DNA from: Magnetovibrio blakemorei
GTDB lineage: Bacteria > Pseudomonadota > Alphaproteobacteria > Rhodospirillales > Magnetovibrionaceae
Assembly: GCF_001746755.1 (NCBI RefSeq)
Contig: NZ_MCGG01000078.1
Location: 1 to 64,000, forward strand
DNA: 64,000 nucleotides
Direction: 5' to 3'
Shown here: positions 10,295 to 19,108 of the stretch, one piece after another
Layout of the letters: each line of letters begins with the position of its first letter
How positions within the stretch are numbered: the stretch's first letter is position 1
Program-made: the position numbers and the translations under genes
Notes under the pieces: model-generated
What the model was told of the DNA's origin: nothing
Seen by the model: only the letters and a program-made list of their open reading frames with translations
Databases searched by the model: none

Positions 10295-10666
10295 ATGGCC
10301 GTAGAACTCTCCGAACTCGATGCTCTGGATTTGTGGCGACGTGCCCTGGTCAGCAGCGTGCGCTTGGACGCTCCGGATTTGACGGCCCGGCAAATGGCTT
10401 TGCTGTTGACCGTTTACCTGACACCGCCGCCCCACACCGTGCGCGGTTTGGCCGAAAGCCTCAAAGTTTCCAAACCCGCCATCACCCGCGCCATCGATCG
10501 TTTGGGCGATATGGAATTGGTGCGCCGTAAGGTTGATGAAGAAGACCGTCGTTCGGTTTTGATTCAACGCACCGTGCGCGGATCGGTGTTCTTGCGCGAA
10601 TATGGCGAACTGATCGTTGCCGCCGCCCGGGGCCTCACCACTTCAGGCAAAGCCGCTGACCGTTAA
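10295..10666 (+). CDS. MarR-type winged-helix transcriptional regulator
   Basis: 123 residues with a winged helix-turn-helix core. The recognition region reads LAESLKVSKPAITRAIDRL, followed by the wing with DEEDRRS, typical of MarR proteins (DxRS/R motif). It probably binds DNA as a dimer. It follows the aminopeptidase gene by 170 bases in the same direction, and its stop overlaps the end of the convergent GDCCVxC gene by three bases. ATG at 10295 is chosen with AAGGA about ten bases upstream; GTG at 10289 is an alternative. The target is unknown. Confidence 0.8.
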   Translation: MAVELSELDALDLWRRALVSSVRLDAPDLTARQMALLLTVYLTPPPHTVRGLAESLKVSKPAITRAIDRLGDMELVRRKVDEEDRRSVLIQRTVRGSVFLREYGELIVAAARGLTTSGKAADR

Positions 10667-10881
10667 TTAGCCCCACCACAACACGACTTGTTTTCTTGAA
10701 TGGGCGGACACGGGGTGTCGGCGTATGAGCAATATACGCAACAATCCCCAGCCTTAGGCTTCAACACCGCCCCACACCCTTTGCAGTCATAAAAATACTG
10801 ACACGCGTCGGTGGGCATGACTTCCGTCTCCACGTGTCCACATTCGGGGCAGGTGAGGATCGAGGTCAGCTTGACGGTCAT
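10663..10881 (-). CDS. small cysteine-rich GDCCVxC-domain protein
   Basis: 72 residues containing 11 cysteines. Pairs CPEC (11-14) and CKGC (33-36) look like a zinc-ribbon. The signature GDCCVYC (45-51) defines a small bacterial family in which a cysteine is sometimes selenocysteine; here all positions are Cys codons. A CC pair lies near the C terminus (67-68). Related proteins are often linked to metal or mercury handling, but the role is not established and I do not assign one. ATG at 10881 fits the family N terminus; the upstream extension is dropped. It ends tail-to-tail with the MarR gene. Confidence 0.75.
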   Translation of the reverse strand: MTVKLTSILTCPECGHVETEVMPTDACQYFYDCKGCGAVLKPKAGDCCVYCSYADTPCPPIQENKSCCGGAN

Positions 10882-10906
10882 GACTTGCCTAAATCTCTTT
10901 GGGGCC

Positions 10907-11938
10907 TTAAGCCGCGCGAATGCGCACCCGACGCCCTGATGGTGGTTTGAAATTGTGCAAGTAGCCGGGCAGCACCGATTCGATGCCCTGGGGCGACAGT
11001 CCCAGATCTTTAAACGTGGGGTTTTCCCCACTCACCACGTTGTCGATTTTCAGCAGCTTAACTTGATCGCGGGTGAGCGGCTTTGAAGGCAAAAATTCCA
11101 TAAAAAATGCTGCAATCGTTGCCAGGGGCAAGGGGAAGGGAACGATCAAGCGTTTGCGCCCGGTGTGTTTCAGCATCAATTCCATCAGATCGCGGAAGGT
11201 ATAGGTGTTCGGCCCGGCCAGCTCAAACACCTTGCCGTGGGCTTGGGTGCTTTTCAAAGCCGTCAATGCGGCGTCCGCCACATCGCCGACGTAAACGGGC
11301 TGAAAACGGGTGCCCCCGCTGGCGCAGAACTCAAACGTCGGGAACCGCCACGCGGTATCGTTTCCGGGTTCCATTGTGTATGTGGGCAGCAGCGAGCAGC
11401 CAAAGATCGGCAGCACCGGGCTCCACCGCGCAATGGCTGCAAACAGGTTCATAAAGCCGTCTTCCGGGCCGATGATGACAGAGGGACGCAAAATCACCGC
11501 TTCGGGAAAGGCGTTCAAAACGGCGGCTTCAGCTTGTGCCTTGGTCTGCGCATAGAGAGACGGCGAATCCGGATTAGAGCCCAGCGCCGAGACCTGCACC
11601 AAGGCTTTGACACCTGCAGCCTTGGCGGCTTCGGCAATGTTGCCAGCCCCTTCAACATGAGCACGAGCAAAGGTGTTGCGTCCAAACGGGGCCAGCAGTC
11701 CAACACAGTTCACCACTTGATCCGCACCCTTAACGGCGCGTTCGACCTCGGCCTTGTTGGCGACATTGGCCTTCATCAGCACGATTTGTCCGGGATCGCC
11801 CAGCGGTTTCAAGAACATGGCGCTTTCCGGGTCACGACAGACCACCCGCACGCGATCACCTTGTTGGGCCAGCTTTTGCACGATGTGCCTGCCGACAAAT
11901 CCATTTCCGCCAAAAACCGTGACCAGACGTCCTGCCAT
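10907..11938 (-). CDS. complex I NDUFA9-family NAD(P)-binding protein
   Basis: 343 residues of the atypical short-chain dehydrogenase type. The N-terminal Rossmann motif GGNGFVG (10-16) binds NAD(P). The rest matches the NDUFA9-like family common in alphaproteobacteria, where homologues associate with respiratory complex I or act as ubiquinone-related accessory proteins. ATG at 11938 is chosen: GGAGAA lies seven to twelve bases upstream and the next residues are MAGRLVTVFGG. It is upstream of, and on the same strand as, the GDCCVxC gene, with a 25-base gap. Confidence 0.85.
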   Translation of the reverse strand: MAGRLVTVFGGNGFVGRHIVQKLAQQGDRVRVVCRDPESAMFLKPLGDPGQIVLMKANVANKAEVERAVKGADQVVNCVGLLAPFGRNTFARAHVEGAGNIAEAAKAAGVKALVQVSALGSNPDSPSLYAQTKAQAEAAVLNAFPEAVILRPSVIIGPEDGFMNLFAAIARWSPVLPIFGCSLLPTYTMEPGNDTAWRFPTFEFCASGGTRFQPVYVGDVADAALTALKSTQAHGKVFELAGPNTYTFRDLMELMLKHTGRKRLIVPFPLPLATIAAFFMEFLPSKPLTRDQVKLLKIDNVVSGENPTFKDLGLSPQGIESVLPGYLHNFKPPSGRRVRIRAA

Positions 11939-12011
11939 CGTGCTTCTCCAAATTAGCCTTTTGAAATGCTGTGAAGACTTAAAGGTATCTTCTGCGCCAA
12001 TACTCAACCCT

Positions 12012-12635
12012 CTAGGCCCGTCGGGCAACCCCCTTATAGTGATAAGTGAGCAGTTTTGGACCTTCCAGATAACCTTCTTCCAGGCTTTCGAGGACAAAAC
12101 CGGCATCTTTGATCAGCGTATCGGGGCCACGGTTTAAGTTACACCCCCCGCCAATGCACGACCACGCCGGATTGAGACGGTCTTGCCAGCGCGCCAAGCG
12201 CGCGTCCGGGGCACGTCCGTGTTCGACAAACAACAGCTGTCCATCTGGCTTTAAAACCCGGCGCATAGCCTGCAATGCTTTGTTTGGATCGGCGATGGAA
12301 CACAGCGTCCAGGTGGTGACGATGGTGTCGATGCTGTGCTCGTCGAGGGCCAGATCTTCGCCGTTTAGCGCTATGAATTCCACTTCGAAGGGCGCGGCGG
12401 CGGCTTTGGGGGCGGCTTTGCGGCGGAGCTTTTCATTCGGCTCTAAGGCCAAAAGCGCGCTGACGTCGGATGTGTAGTGAGCGATGTTCAGGCCCGAACC
12501 CGCACCGATTTCCAAAACCCGGCCCCGCGCCAGGGGAATCAGTTGCTCGCGTTCGCGCGTCGCCATCGGTGCCCGCATGGCAACGTCGATCAGATGGGGC
12601 AAAATGTGACGGTCATAGTGTTCGCGCAAAGACAT
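12012..12635 (-). CDS. class I SAM-dependent methyltransferase
   Basis: 207 residues. Motif I LEIGAGSG (41-48) is the SAM-binding glycine loop, and the DTIVTTWTLCS segment fits the motif IV region of Methyltransf_11 proteins. The later CIGGGCNLNR segment is seen in UbiE/phospholipid-methyltransferase-like members. The substrate is not evident. It lies 73 bases upstream of the NDUFA9-like gene, on the same strand, so they may be co-transcribed. Confidence 0.82.
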   Translation of the reverse strand: MSLREHYDRHILPHLIDVAMRAPMATREREQLIPLARGRVLEIGAGSGLNIAHYTSDVSALLALEPNEKLRRKAAPKAAAAPFEVEFIALNGEDLALDEHSIDTIVTTWTLCSIADPNKALQAMRRVLKPDGQLLFVEHGRAPDARLARWQDRLNPAWSCIGGGCNLNRGPDTLIKDAGFVLESLEEGYLEGPKLLTYHYKGVARRA

Positions 12636-12703
12636 GGCGGCACTTTACGCCGATCCTGAGCCCGGGCCTAGAGCAAGAAAACGAAACCGCTCATCGTTAT
12701 CTG

Positions 12704-12730
12704 TTGACAACTATCTTCCAGCGCTATAGT
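12704..12730 (+). promoter_or_regulatory. candidate sigma-70 promoter of tRNA-Leu
   Basis: TTGACA at 12704-12709 and TATAGT at 12725-12730 are separated by 15 bases, slightly short. They end 43 bases before the tRNA-Leu gene. The near-consensus boxes make this the most believable promoter in the region. Confidence 0.6.
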
Positions 12731-12773
12731 TCATGCGCCGGACGGCAAAGGCCGCAAGGTCGGTGTCTCGTCA

Positions 12774-12860
12774 GCCCAGGTGGCGGAATTGGTAGACGCG
12801 CAGGCTTCAGGTGCCTGTGACCGCAAGGTCGTGGAAGTTCGAGTCTTCTCCTGGGCACCA
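12774..12860 (+). tRNA. tRNA-Leu (anticodon CAG)
   Basis: 87 bases including encoded CCA. The acceptor stem GCCCAGG pairs with CCTGGGC. The anticodon arm is CAGGC / TTCAGGT / GCCTG, giving anticodon CAG. A long variable arm is present, as in class II tRNAs, and the T arm contains TTCGAGT. Confidence 0.97.
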
Positions 12861-12955
12861 CCCTCTCAATGCTTTAAAGTGGTTATGGAAAAGCTGAGGG
12901 GGCGGTTCGATTGACGAGCACGCGGCCCCCCGGAAACGGACGGAAAGGCCGCGAT

Positions 12956-13579
12956 ATGACGACCCCAACCATACATCTTTACAAAAACGATTTGCCTGAT
13001 GGCTTGGTGTTTAAAGACGCCATCGCCGTTGATTCCGAAGCCATGGGGCTGGACCCCAAGCGCGATCGGCTGTGCGTGGTTCAACTTTCGGGCGGCGACG
13101 GCGTGTGTCACTTGGTGCAAATCGCCCAAGGTCAGAACGAAGCGCCCAACTTAAAACGCCTGATGGAAGACCCCAAGATCGTTAAAATTTTTCATTTTGC
13201 GCGCTTTGACGTGATGATCTTGAAGCACGCCTTAGGCATCCGCACTAATCCGGTGTTTTGCACCAAAATCGCTTCAAAGCTGGCGCGCACCTACACCGAC
13301 CGCCACGGCTATAAAGACGTCTGCCGGGAATTGGCTCATGTGGAAATTTCCAAAGAACAACAGTCTTCCGATTGGGGCCATGCCACGCTGAGCGAAGAGC
13401 AGCTGTTGTACGCCGCCACGGACGTTTTATATCTGCACGAGGTGCGCGAACGTTTGATGGAGATGCTGGCCCGCGAAGGGCGCACTCAATTGGCGCAAAG
13501 CTGTTTCGACTTTTTACACACCCGCACGGATTTGGATTTGGCGGGTTGGGCAGAAACAGATATCTTCGCCCACAAGTAA
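12956..13579 (+). CDS. RNase D-like 3'-5' exonuclease (single DEDD domain)
   Basis: 207 residues forming one DEDD exonuclease domain without the HRDC domains of full-length RNase D. Asp26 and Glu28 (VDSEAMG) form Exo I, FHFARFDVMIL contains Exo II and YAATDVLYLHEV contains Exo III with the DEDDy tyrosine. Short RNase D-like proteins are widespread in alphaproteobacteria and trim structured RNAs. The ATG at 12956 is chosen because GGAAAGG lies about eight bases upstream. The tRNA-Leu gene is just upstream and kdsD follows 58 bases later. Confidence 0.87.
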   Translation: MTTPTIHLYKNDLPDGLVFKDAIAVDSEAMGLDPKRDRLCVVQLSGGDGVCHLVQIAQGQNEAPNLKRLMEDPKIVKIFHFARFDVMILKHALGIRTNPVFCTKIASKLARTYTDRHGYKDVCRELAHVEISKEQQSSDWGHATLSEEQLLYAATDVLYLHEVRERLMEMLAREGRTQLAQSCFDFLHTRTDLDLAGWAETDIFAHK

Positions 13580-13637
13580 ACGCGATCTCGCCCCCGCCTG
13601 CCGGGGTTTTGCAACACACCGTTGGAGCCATCCCAAA

Positions 13638-14618
13638 ATGGCGCAAAGCAAGACCAAAACCATCGCCTCGTCGGATATCGAGTCCGCGCGCCGCGTGTTG
13701 AAGACCGAATCTCAGGCGCTCGATGCGCTGGCCGCCAGCCTGGACGGTCCGTTTACGGACGCGCTGGATCTGATCGACACCGCCACCGGGCGGGTGGTCG
13801 TCACCGGCATGGGCAAAAGCGGCCATGTGGGCAATAAAATCGTGGCAACGTTGGCGTCAACCGGACAGCCGGCCTTTTTTGTCCACCCCGGAGAAGCCAG
13901 CCACGGCGATTTGGGCATGGTTCAGTTGGATGACGTGGTCATTGCCCTGTCCAATTCGGGCGAAACGTCTGAGCTGTCCGACATCATCGCCTTTACCCGA
14001 CGACACCGCATTGGCTTGATCGCCATCACCGGACGCGCGGGTTCGACCCTGGCCGAGGCCGCCGATGTCGCCTTGGTCATCCCCGACAGCCCTGAAGCCT
14101 GCCCCATGGGCCTGGCCCCCACCACATCCACCACGGTGATGCTGGCGTTGGGCGATGCGCTGGCGGTTTGCCTGTTGGAACGCAAGGGCTTTACCGCGCA
14201 AGATTTTCAAAATTTTCACCCCGGCGGCAAATTGGGCCAACGCTTATTGAAAGTCGCCGATTTGATGCATGCTGGTGATCAGGTGCCGTTGATCGGGCAA
14301 AATGCCCCCATGTCCGAAGCCTTGATCGTGATGACGCAAAAAAGTTTTGGGGCCGTGGGCGTTTTGGATGGCGACGGCACGCTGGTTGGGGTGATCACCG
14401 ATGGCGATTTGCGCCGCCACATGAGCAAAGACCTGATTGATCGACGCGCCGGCGATGTGATGACCAAAGGCTGCGTGTCGGCGCGTCCGTCGCAAATTGC
14501 CAGCGAGGCGCTGGCCATCATGAACGAACGCAAGATCACCTCGCTGTTTTGCGTCGAAGAGGGAAAACCCGTCGGTATCGTCCACATTCACGATTGTCTG
14601 CGGGCCGGTGTCGCTTAA
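13638..14618 (+). CDS. kdsD: arabinose-5-phosphate isomerase, KpsF/GutQ family
   Basis: 326 residues: an N-terminal SIS sugar-isomerase domain (about 40-175, with GMGKSGHVG and SNSGET phosphate-binding loops) and two CBS domains (about 210-326). It converts ribulose-5-phosphate to arabinose-5-phosphate, the first step towards KDO of lipopolysaccharide. It opens the kdsD-lptC-lptA-lptB block. Its TAA is followed at once by the lptC ATG (TAAATG), so translation is probably coupled. Confidence 0.93.
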   Translation: MAQSKTKTIASSDIESARRVLKTESQALDALAASLDGPFTDALDLIDTATGRVVVTGMGKSGHVGNKIVATLASTGQPAFFVHPGEASHGDLGMVQLDDVVIALSNSGETSELSDIIAFTRRHRIGLIAITGRAGSTLAEAADVALVIPDSPEACPMGLAPTTSTTVMLALGDALAVCLLERKGFTAQDFQNFHPGGKLGQRLLKVADLMHAGDQVPLIGQNAPMSEALIVMTQKSFGAVGVLDGDGTLVGVITDGDLRRHMSKDLIDRRAGDVMTKGCVSARPSQIASEALAIMNERKITSLFCVEEGKPVGIVHIHDCLRAGVA

Positions 14619-15383
14619 ATGAGCAGGCCGCCAGATGTTGGTCCTCGTTTCACACCCAGATCTGACCCGTCCGGAACTCTGACGGATCGCCATCGCGACG
14701 CCAGCCCGCTGGCGGCCAATCTGGTCGGCGGACGCGACGAGCGGGCGGCCGACGAAGATCACCGCGCACCGTTGCGTTCTGGCGGCAGCTATTCGCGTTT
14801 TGTGGCGTGGATGAAAGTGCTTTTGCCGTTTTTCGCCCTGGGCTTGATCGCCTTGATTGTGATCTGGCCGCGTCTGAAATCGGAAGACACCTTTCGCATC
14901 GGTTTTTCGTCTGTGCAGCTTTCGGGATCGGCTCAGTCCGGCGTCGACAATGCCCGCTATATGGGCACCGACGAAAACCGCCAACCCTATACCATCACCG
15001 CAGATTTGGCCCGCATCGATGATAAAATCGATGGCCTGATTCGGCTGGAAACGCCCAAGGCCGATTTGACGCTCGATGATGGCACATGGCTGGTGTTGAC
15101 GGCCAACAAAGGGCGCTTTTTTGAAGGGCGCCAGCAATTGGAATTGGATGGCAACGTGAATTTGTTTCACGACACCGGCTATGAAATCGCCACCGAACAC
15201 TTAAATGTGGATCTTAAAACCAACATCGCCGAAAGCACGACCCCGGTGGTCGGCCATGGTCCGTTCGGCGTGCTGAATTCCGCAGGTCTGAAATTGATTG
15301 ACAAGGGTCGCATTATTTATTTTACCGGACCCGCAAAGTTGGTCTTGTACCCGTCCCAAAACGCGGAGCGCAGTGCGAAATGA
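14619..15383 (+). CDS. lptC: LPS export protein LptC, bitopic inner-membrane component
   Basis: 254 residues. A cytoplasmic N terminus of about 63 residues, longer than in E. coli, precedes one membrane segment (64-84). The periplasmic OstA-like beta-jellyroll domain then passes LPS from LptB2FG to LptA. The start is the ATG touching the kdsD stop. The end overlaps the lptA start by four bases (ATGA), a sign of translational coupling. Confidence 0.88.
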   Translation: MSRPPDVGPRFTPRSDPSGTLTDRHRDASPLAANLVGGRDERAADEDHRAPLRSGGSYSRFVAWMKVLLPFFALGLIALIVIWPRLKSEDTFRIGFSSVQLSGSAQSGVDNARYMGTDENRQPYTITADLARIDDKIDGLIRLETPKADLTLDDGTWLVLTANKGRFFEGRQQLELDGNVNLFHDTGYEIATEHLNVDLKTNIAESTTPVVGHGPFGVLNSAGLKLIDKGRIIYFTGPAKLVLYPSQNAERSAK

Positions 15384-16318
15384 AGTGGAGTCCATACACC
15401 ATGCATGCCAAGAACCGGCTTGACGATCTTATTAACACCACCTTGCGTGTAAGCCGCGGCGTGGTTTGGGCTGGGGTGCTGAGCCTTTTAAGTTCCGGTG
15501 TGGTTCTGGCACAAGGCCTGGATCTGCGTGGTGGGGGCGACAGCCTGCCGATCGGCATCAACGCCGTCGGTGGAATTGAATGGAATCAAGACCAAAAAGT
15601 GTTCATCGCCTCTGGCCCCGCCGCCACGGCGACCCAGGGCGACATGGTCATCGATGCCGACGAGTTGCGCGCCTACTATCGCGATGCCGACACCGGCAAC
15701 ACGGAAATATTTCGCCTGGACGCCGTTGGCCAAGTGCGCATCACATCGCCTGGGCGCATCGCCACCGGCGGGCACGCGGTCTACGACGTCGATAAGTCCG
15801 TAGTGGTGCTCAAAGACGGCAACCCGGTCAAACTGATTTCAGGCTCCGACGTCATCATCACCAATGGTCAATTGGAATTTTGGGACCAGCGCAACTTGGC
15901 CGTTGCGCGCGGTGGCGCGCAGGCGGCGCGGGTGGACAAACGCATCCGCGCAGAAGTCCTCACCGCACACTTTGTCAAAGGCGATGCGGGCAAGTCGCAG
16001 ATTGAATTGATTGAAGCTTTTGACAACGTCCGCATTGACACGGACAGCGAACAGGTATTTTCTGATCGTGCTGCATATAATGTGCCAACTGGACTTGCAC
16101 GGTTGACTGGTTCGGTTAAGATTATCCGCGGCGGCAACCAAATTAATGGTTGCAGCGCTGATATCGACTTAAATACCGGTATCAGTCGTTTGAACAGTTG
16201 CGACGGTGCGGCAGTCAGCGGCACCACAGCCGGGGGTGCAGCAGGCGGCGTAAATGCCAAACCGGATGCATCCGGGCGGATTCATGGCGTGTTAGAGCCG
16301 AAGGATCGAAAAAAATAA
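15380..16318 (+). CDS. lptA: LPS transport periplasmic protein LptA
   Basis: 312 residues. A hydrophobic stretch at about 28-46 ending in VVLAQG is the signal sequence. The mature part contains the OstA/LptA beta-jellyroll with repeated strand patterns. LptA forms the periplasmic bridge for LPS between LptC and LptD. The C terminus is longer than in E. coli and rich in Gly/Ala. The start overlaps the lptC stop; an internal ATG at residue 8 could also be used. Confidence 0.87.
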   Translation: MKWSPYTMHAKNRLDDLINTTLRVSRGVVWAGVLSLLSSGVVLAQGLDLRGGGDSLPIGINAVGGIEWNQDQKVFIASGPAATATQGDMVIDADELRAYYRDADTGNTEIFRLDAVGQVRITSPGRIATGGHAVYDVDKSVVVLKDGNPVKLISGSDVIITNGQLEFWDQRNLAVARGGAQAARVDKRIRAEVLTAHFVKGDAGKSQIELIEAFDNVRIDTDSEQVFSDRAAYNVPTGLARLTGSVKIIRGGNQINGCSADIDLNTGISRLNSCDGAAVSGTTAGGAAGGVNAKPDASGRIHGVLEPKDRKK

Positions 16319-16388
16319 ACCCGCGGACGCTCCAAGCCGCGTCATATATGACCTAACGCATTTAAGATCAGGACGTTTCAATAGACCC

Positions 16389-17180
16389 ATGAAACAAACG
16401 CGCTCTTCCAAAGATCATCCGACCATCAAGATGGTGGCAGACGCTGATACCGCGCCTGCGCGGGGACTGGTGGCGCAGACCTTGGGCAAGCGCTACAAAA
16501 AACGTCCCGTTGTCTCGGACGTGTCGATGATCATCCAGCGCGGTGAAGCGGTCGGATTGTTGGGCCCCAATGGCGCGGGCAAAACCACTTGTTTTTATAT
16601 GATCACCGGTCTTGTGCAGCCCGATTACGGACGCATTGTGCTGGATGGCGATGATATTACGGGACTGCCGATGTATCGTCGCGCCCGTTTGGGCATTGGT
16701 TATCTGCCGCAGGAAGCGTCTATTTTCCGCGGTTTGAGCGTTGAAGAAAACATTCGCGCCGTGTTGGAAGTGGTCGAACCCGACCGCCATGTGCGCGAAG
16801 CGTCTTTGGACTCTTTGTTGGCTGAATTTTCCATCACCCATTTGCGCCGCACGCCGGCCCTGGCGCTCTCGGGTGGCGAACGCCGACGCGTTGAAATCGC
16901 CCGTTGCCTGGCCTCCAACCCCCATTTTGTGTTGTTGGATGAGCCATTTGCCGGCATTGACCCCATCGCGGTTGGCGACATTCGCGATTTGGTCGGGCAT
17001 CTCAAAAACCGCGGTATCGGCGTGTTGATCACCGATCACAACGTCCGCGAAACCTTAGATGTCATTGACCGGGCCTACATCATTCACAACGGCATGATGT
17101 TAATGGAAGGCACGCCAGCGGCCATCGTCGGCAACGAAGATGTCCGCCGGGTTTACCTCGGTGAACGTTTTAGCCTGTAA
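16389..17180 (+). CDS. lptB: LPS export ABC transporter ATPase LptB
   Basis: 263 residues. Walker A GPNGAGKTT (59-67), the signature LSGGE (160-164), Walker B ending Asp184-Glu185 and a downstream His switch (ITDH) are all present. LptB powers LPS extraction from the inner membrane with LptF and LptG, which are not in this window. About 25 residues precede the usual start, so a later start is conceivable. The gene is 70 bases after lptA and 93 bases before rpoN. Confidence 0.94.
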   Translation: MKQTRSSKDHPTIKMVADADTAPARGLVAQTLGKRYKKRPVVSDVSMIIQRGEAVGLLGPNGAGKTTCFYMITGLVQPDYGRIVLDGDDITGLPMYRRARLGIGYLPQEASIFRGLSVEENIRAVLEVVEPDRHVREASLDSLLAEFSITHLRRTPALALSGGERRRVEIARCLASNPHFVLLDEPFAGIDPIAVGDIRDLVGHLKNRGIGVLITDHNVRETLDVIDRAYIIHNGMMLMEGTPAAIVGNEDVRRVYLGERFSL

Positions 17181-17273
17181 CAAACCCATGGTTTCGACTT
17201 TGAACAGACCGACAGTGCGATTTAAATCGTTTTGGATGTCCCGAGTTCGCGTGTTGGCGAAGGAGCGTTCGAC

Positions 17274-18836
17274 ATGTCCATGACGCCCCGCCTCGATCTC
17301 AGGCAATCTCAATCGTTGGTGATGACCCCGCAATTGCAGCAAGCGATTAAGCTTTTGCAACTCACCAACATCGAGCTCAGCGCCTATGTCGAGCAAGAAT
17401 TGGAACAAAACCCCCTTCTGGAACGCGGCGAATCGGGCATCACGGAAACCGGCGAAGTCCGCGGCGAAGGCATCAATGAAGTCGCATCGGACGCCTTGCC
17501 GCAAAGTGAAATCGACGCCGCCCAAAGTGGCGACACCGCAGATACCTTGACCCGCAGCGGGGAAACGGGTCAAGACATCGACGGCGGACAGTCCATGGAT
17601 TCAGACATCGACAACGACTGGTCCAGCGATTCCCCCGCCAATGATGTAGGACCCAGCGGCGAAGGTGCTTACGAAAATTGGGGCACTTCAACGGGTACGG
17701 TGTCGTATGGCGGGGACGACCTTCCCGGCCTTGAGCAAACCTTGGCGTGCGAAGAGTCCATGCGCGATCATATGCTCCAGGAACTGGGCATCTTGATCGA
17801 CACCCCCATGCAGCGCCTCATCGGCGTGCACCTGATTGATATGCTGGACGAAGCGGGTTATGTGCAGGGCAGTTTTGACGAATTGGCCGAAAGGTTGGGC
17901 TGTGACGTCAGCGAGATTGAAACCGTGCTGGTGATGCTGCAAGGGGTCGAACCCGCCGGTATGTTTGCCCGCGATTTGGCCGAATGCCTCGGCCTGCAAC
18001 TGAAAGAAAAAAGCCGCCTGGACCCCGCCATGCAAGCGCTTTTGAACAATCTGGAACTGCTGGCCAAGCGCGATTTGAAGGGCTTGATGAAGGTCTGTGG
18101 CGTGGATGAAGAAGATATCCACGACATGGTCAGCGAAATTCGTGAACTCGACCCCAGGCCCGGCCGCGCCTTTAACCACGATGTGGCCCAACCGGTGATC
18201 CCCGATGTGCTGATGCGCACCGGACCCGACGGCAGCTGGCTGGTCGAATTGAACGCCGAAACCCTGCCCCGGGTGCTGGTCAACAACACCTATTATGCAC
18301 AAATTCATCGCGCCACCCAGAGCGACAAAGACAAACGCTATATCCAAGAGTGTCTGCAAACCGCCAACTGGCTGGTGAAATCTTTGCACCAACGCGCCAC
18401 CACCATTTTGAAGGTTTCCAGCGAAATCGTGCGCCAGCAAGACAGTTTTTTCCGTCACGGGGTGTCGGCATTGAAACCGCTGGTGCTGCGCGATATCGCC
18501 GATGTGATCGAAATGCACGAAAGTACGGTGTCGCGGGTGACGTCGAATAAATACATATCCACACCGCGCGGAATCTTCGAATTGAAGTATTTTTTCACCT
18601 CTTCGGTGGGCGGATCGGGTATCGGAGACGGACATTCTTCGGAGGCTGTGCGCCAAAGAATCAAGGATTTGGTCGATGCTGAAGACCCCAAAAAGGTCCT
18701 CTCAGACGATAAGCTTGTGACGATTTTAAAGGCCGAAGGCATTGAAGTTGCGCGCAGAACCGTCGCCAAGTACAGAGATTCCCTGAGCATCGCCTCGTCG
18801 GTTCAACGCCGTCGGGAAAAATCATCCAGGCTTTAG
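17274..18836 (+). CDS. rpoN: RNA polymerase sigma-54 factor
   Basis: 520 residues. Region I is the glutamine-rich segment at the N terminus (LRQSQSLVMTPQLQQAIKL), where enhancer-binding activators act. An acidic region II (about 50-160) follows, then the core-binding domain. A helix-turn-helix near VIEMHESTVSRV recognises the -12 element and the RpoN box reads ARRTVAKYRD, with Asp in place of the usual final Glu. ATG at 17274 is chosen because AAGGAG lies nine bases upstream. Position after lptB and before hpf and ptsN is the classic proteobacterial order. Confidence 0.96.
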   Translation: MSMTPRLDLRQSQSLVMTPQLQQAIKLLQLTNIELSAYVEQELEQNPLLERGESGITETGEVRGEGINEVASDALPQSEIDAAQSGDTADTLTRSGETGQDIDGGQSMDSDIDNDWSSDSPANDVGPSGEGAYENWGTSTGTVSYGGDDLPGLEQTLACEESMRDHMLQELGILIDTPMQRLIGVHLIDMLDEAGYVQGSFDELAERLGCDVSEIETVLVMLQGVEPAGMFARDLAECLGLQLKEKSRLDPAMQALLNNLELLAKRDLKGLMKVCGVDEEDIHDMVSEIRELDPRPGRAFNHDVAQPVIPDVLMRTGPDGSWLVELNAETLPRVLVNNTYYAQIHRATQSDKDKRYIQECLQTANWLVKSLHQRATTILKVSSEIVRQQDSFFRHGVSALKPLVLRDIADVIEMHESTVSRVTSNKYISTPRGIFELKYFFTSSVGGSGIGDGHSSEAVRQRIKDLVDAEDPKKVLSDDKLVTILKAEGIEVARRTVAKYRDSLSIASSVQRRREKSSRL

Positions 18837-19030
18837 GGTCAAGGGCTTGGAAAAGGGGACAACACACGACATGACTTCACCCCTTGACTTCGCCAGGAGA
18901 GCGAACTAATTTCCGCTCATCTTAGGGTGCTCAGTAATTTTTGCGCATCCGGGCCAAACGGGTCACGCTCTTGGAGTGTTGCGTAAGAGGCACCCGGAGA
19001 CGGGCCCAGGAGTGAACTGAGTCAAACCGA

Positions 19031-19060
19031 TTGAATTGGTTGCGGACATGCGGGTAAAAT
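19031..19060 (+). promoter_or_regulatory. candidate promoter of hpf
   Basis: TTGAAT (19031-19036) and TAAAAT (19055-19060) with an 18-base spacer lie about 50 bases before the hpf start, in the 272-base gap after rpoN. This supports separate transcription of hpf-ptsN. It is a by-eye match only. Confidence 0.4.
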
Positions 19061-19108
19061 AGCGCACGTCGGCACCCCAGAAAAAAACACTTAAGGATTT
19101 GCTTTTCA

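Noticed and set aside
14244-15200. 318-codon open frame on the minus strand
   Set aside because: Antisense to kdsD and lptC.
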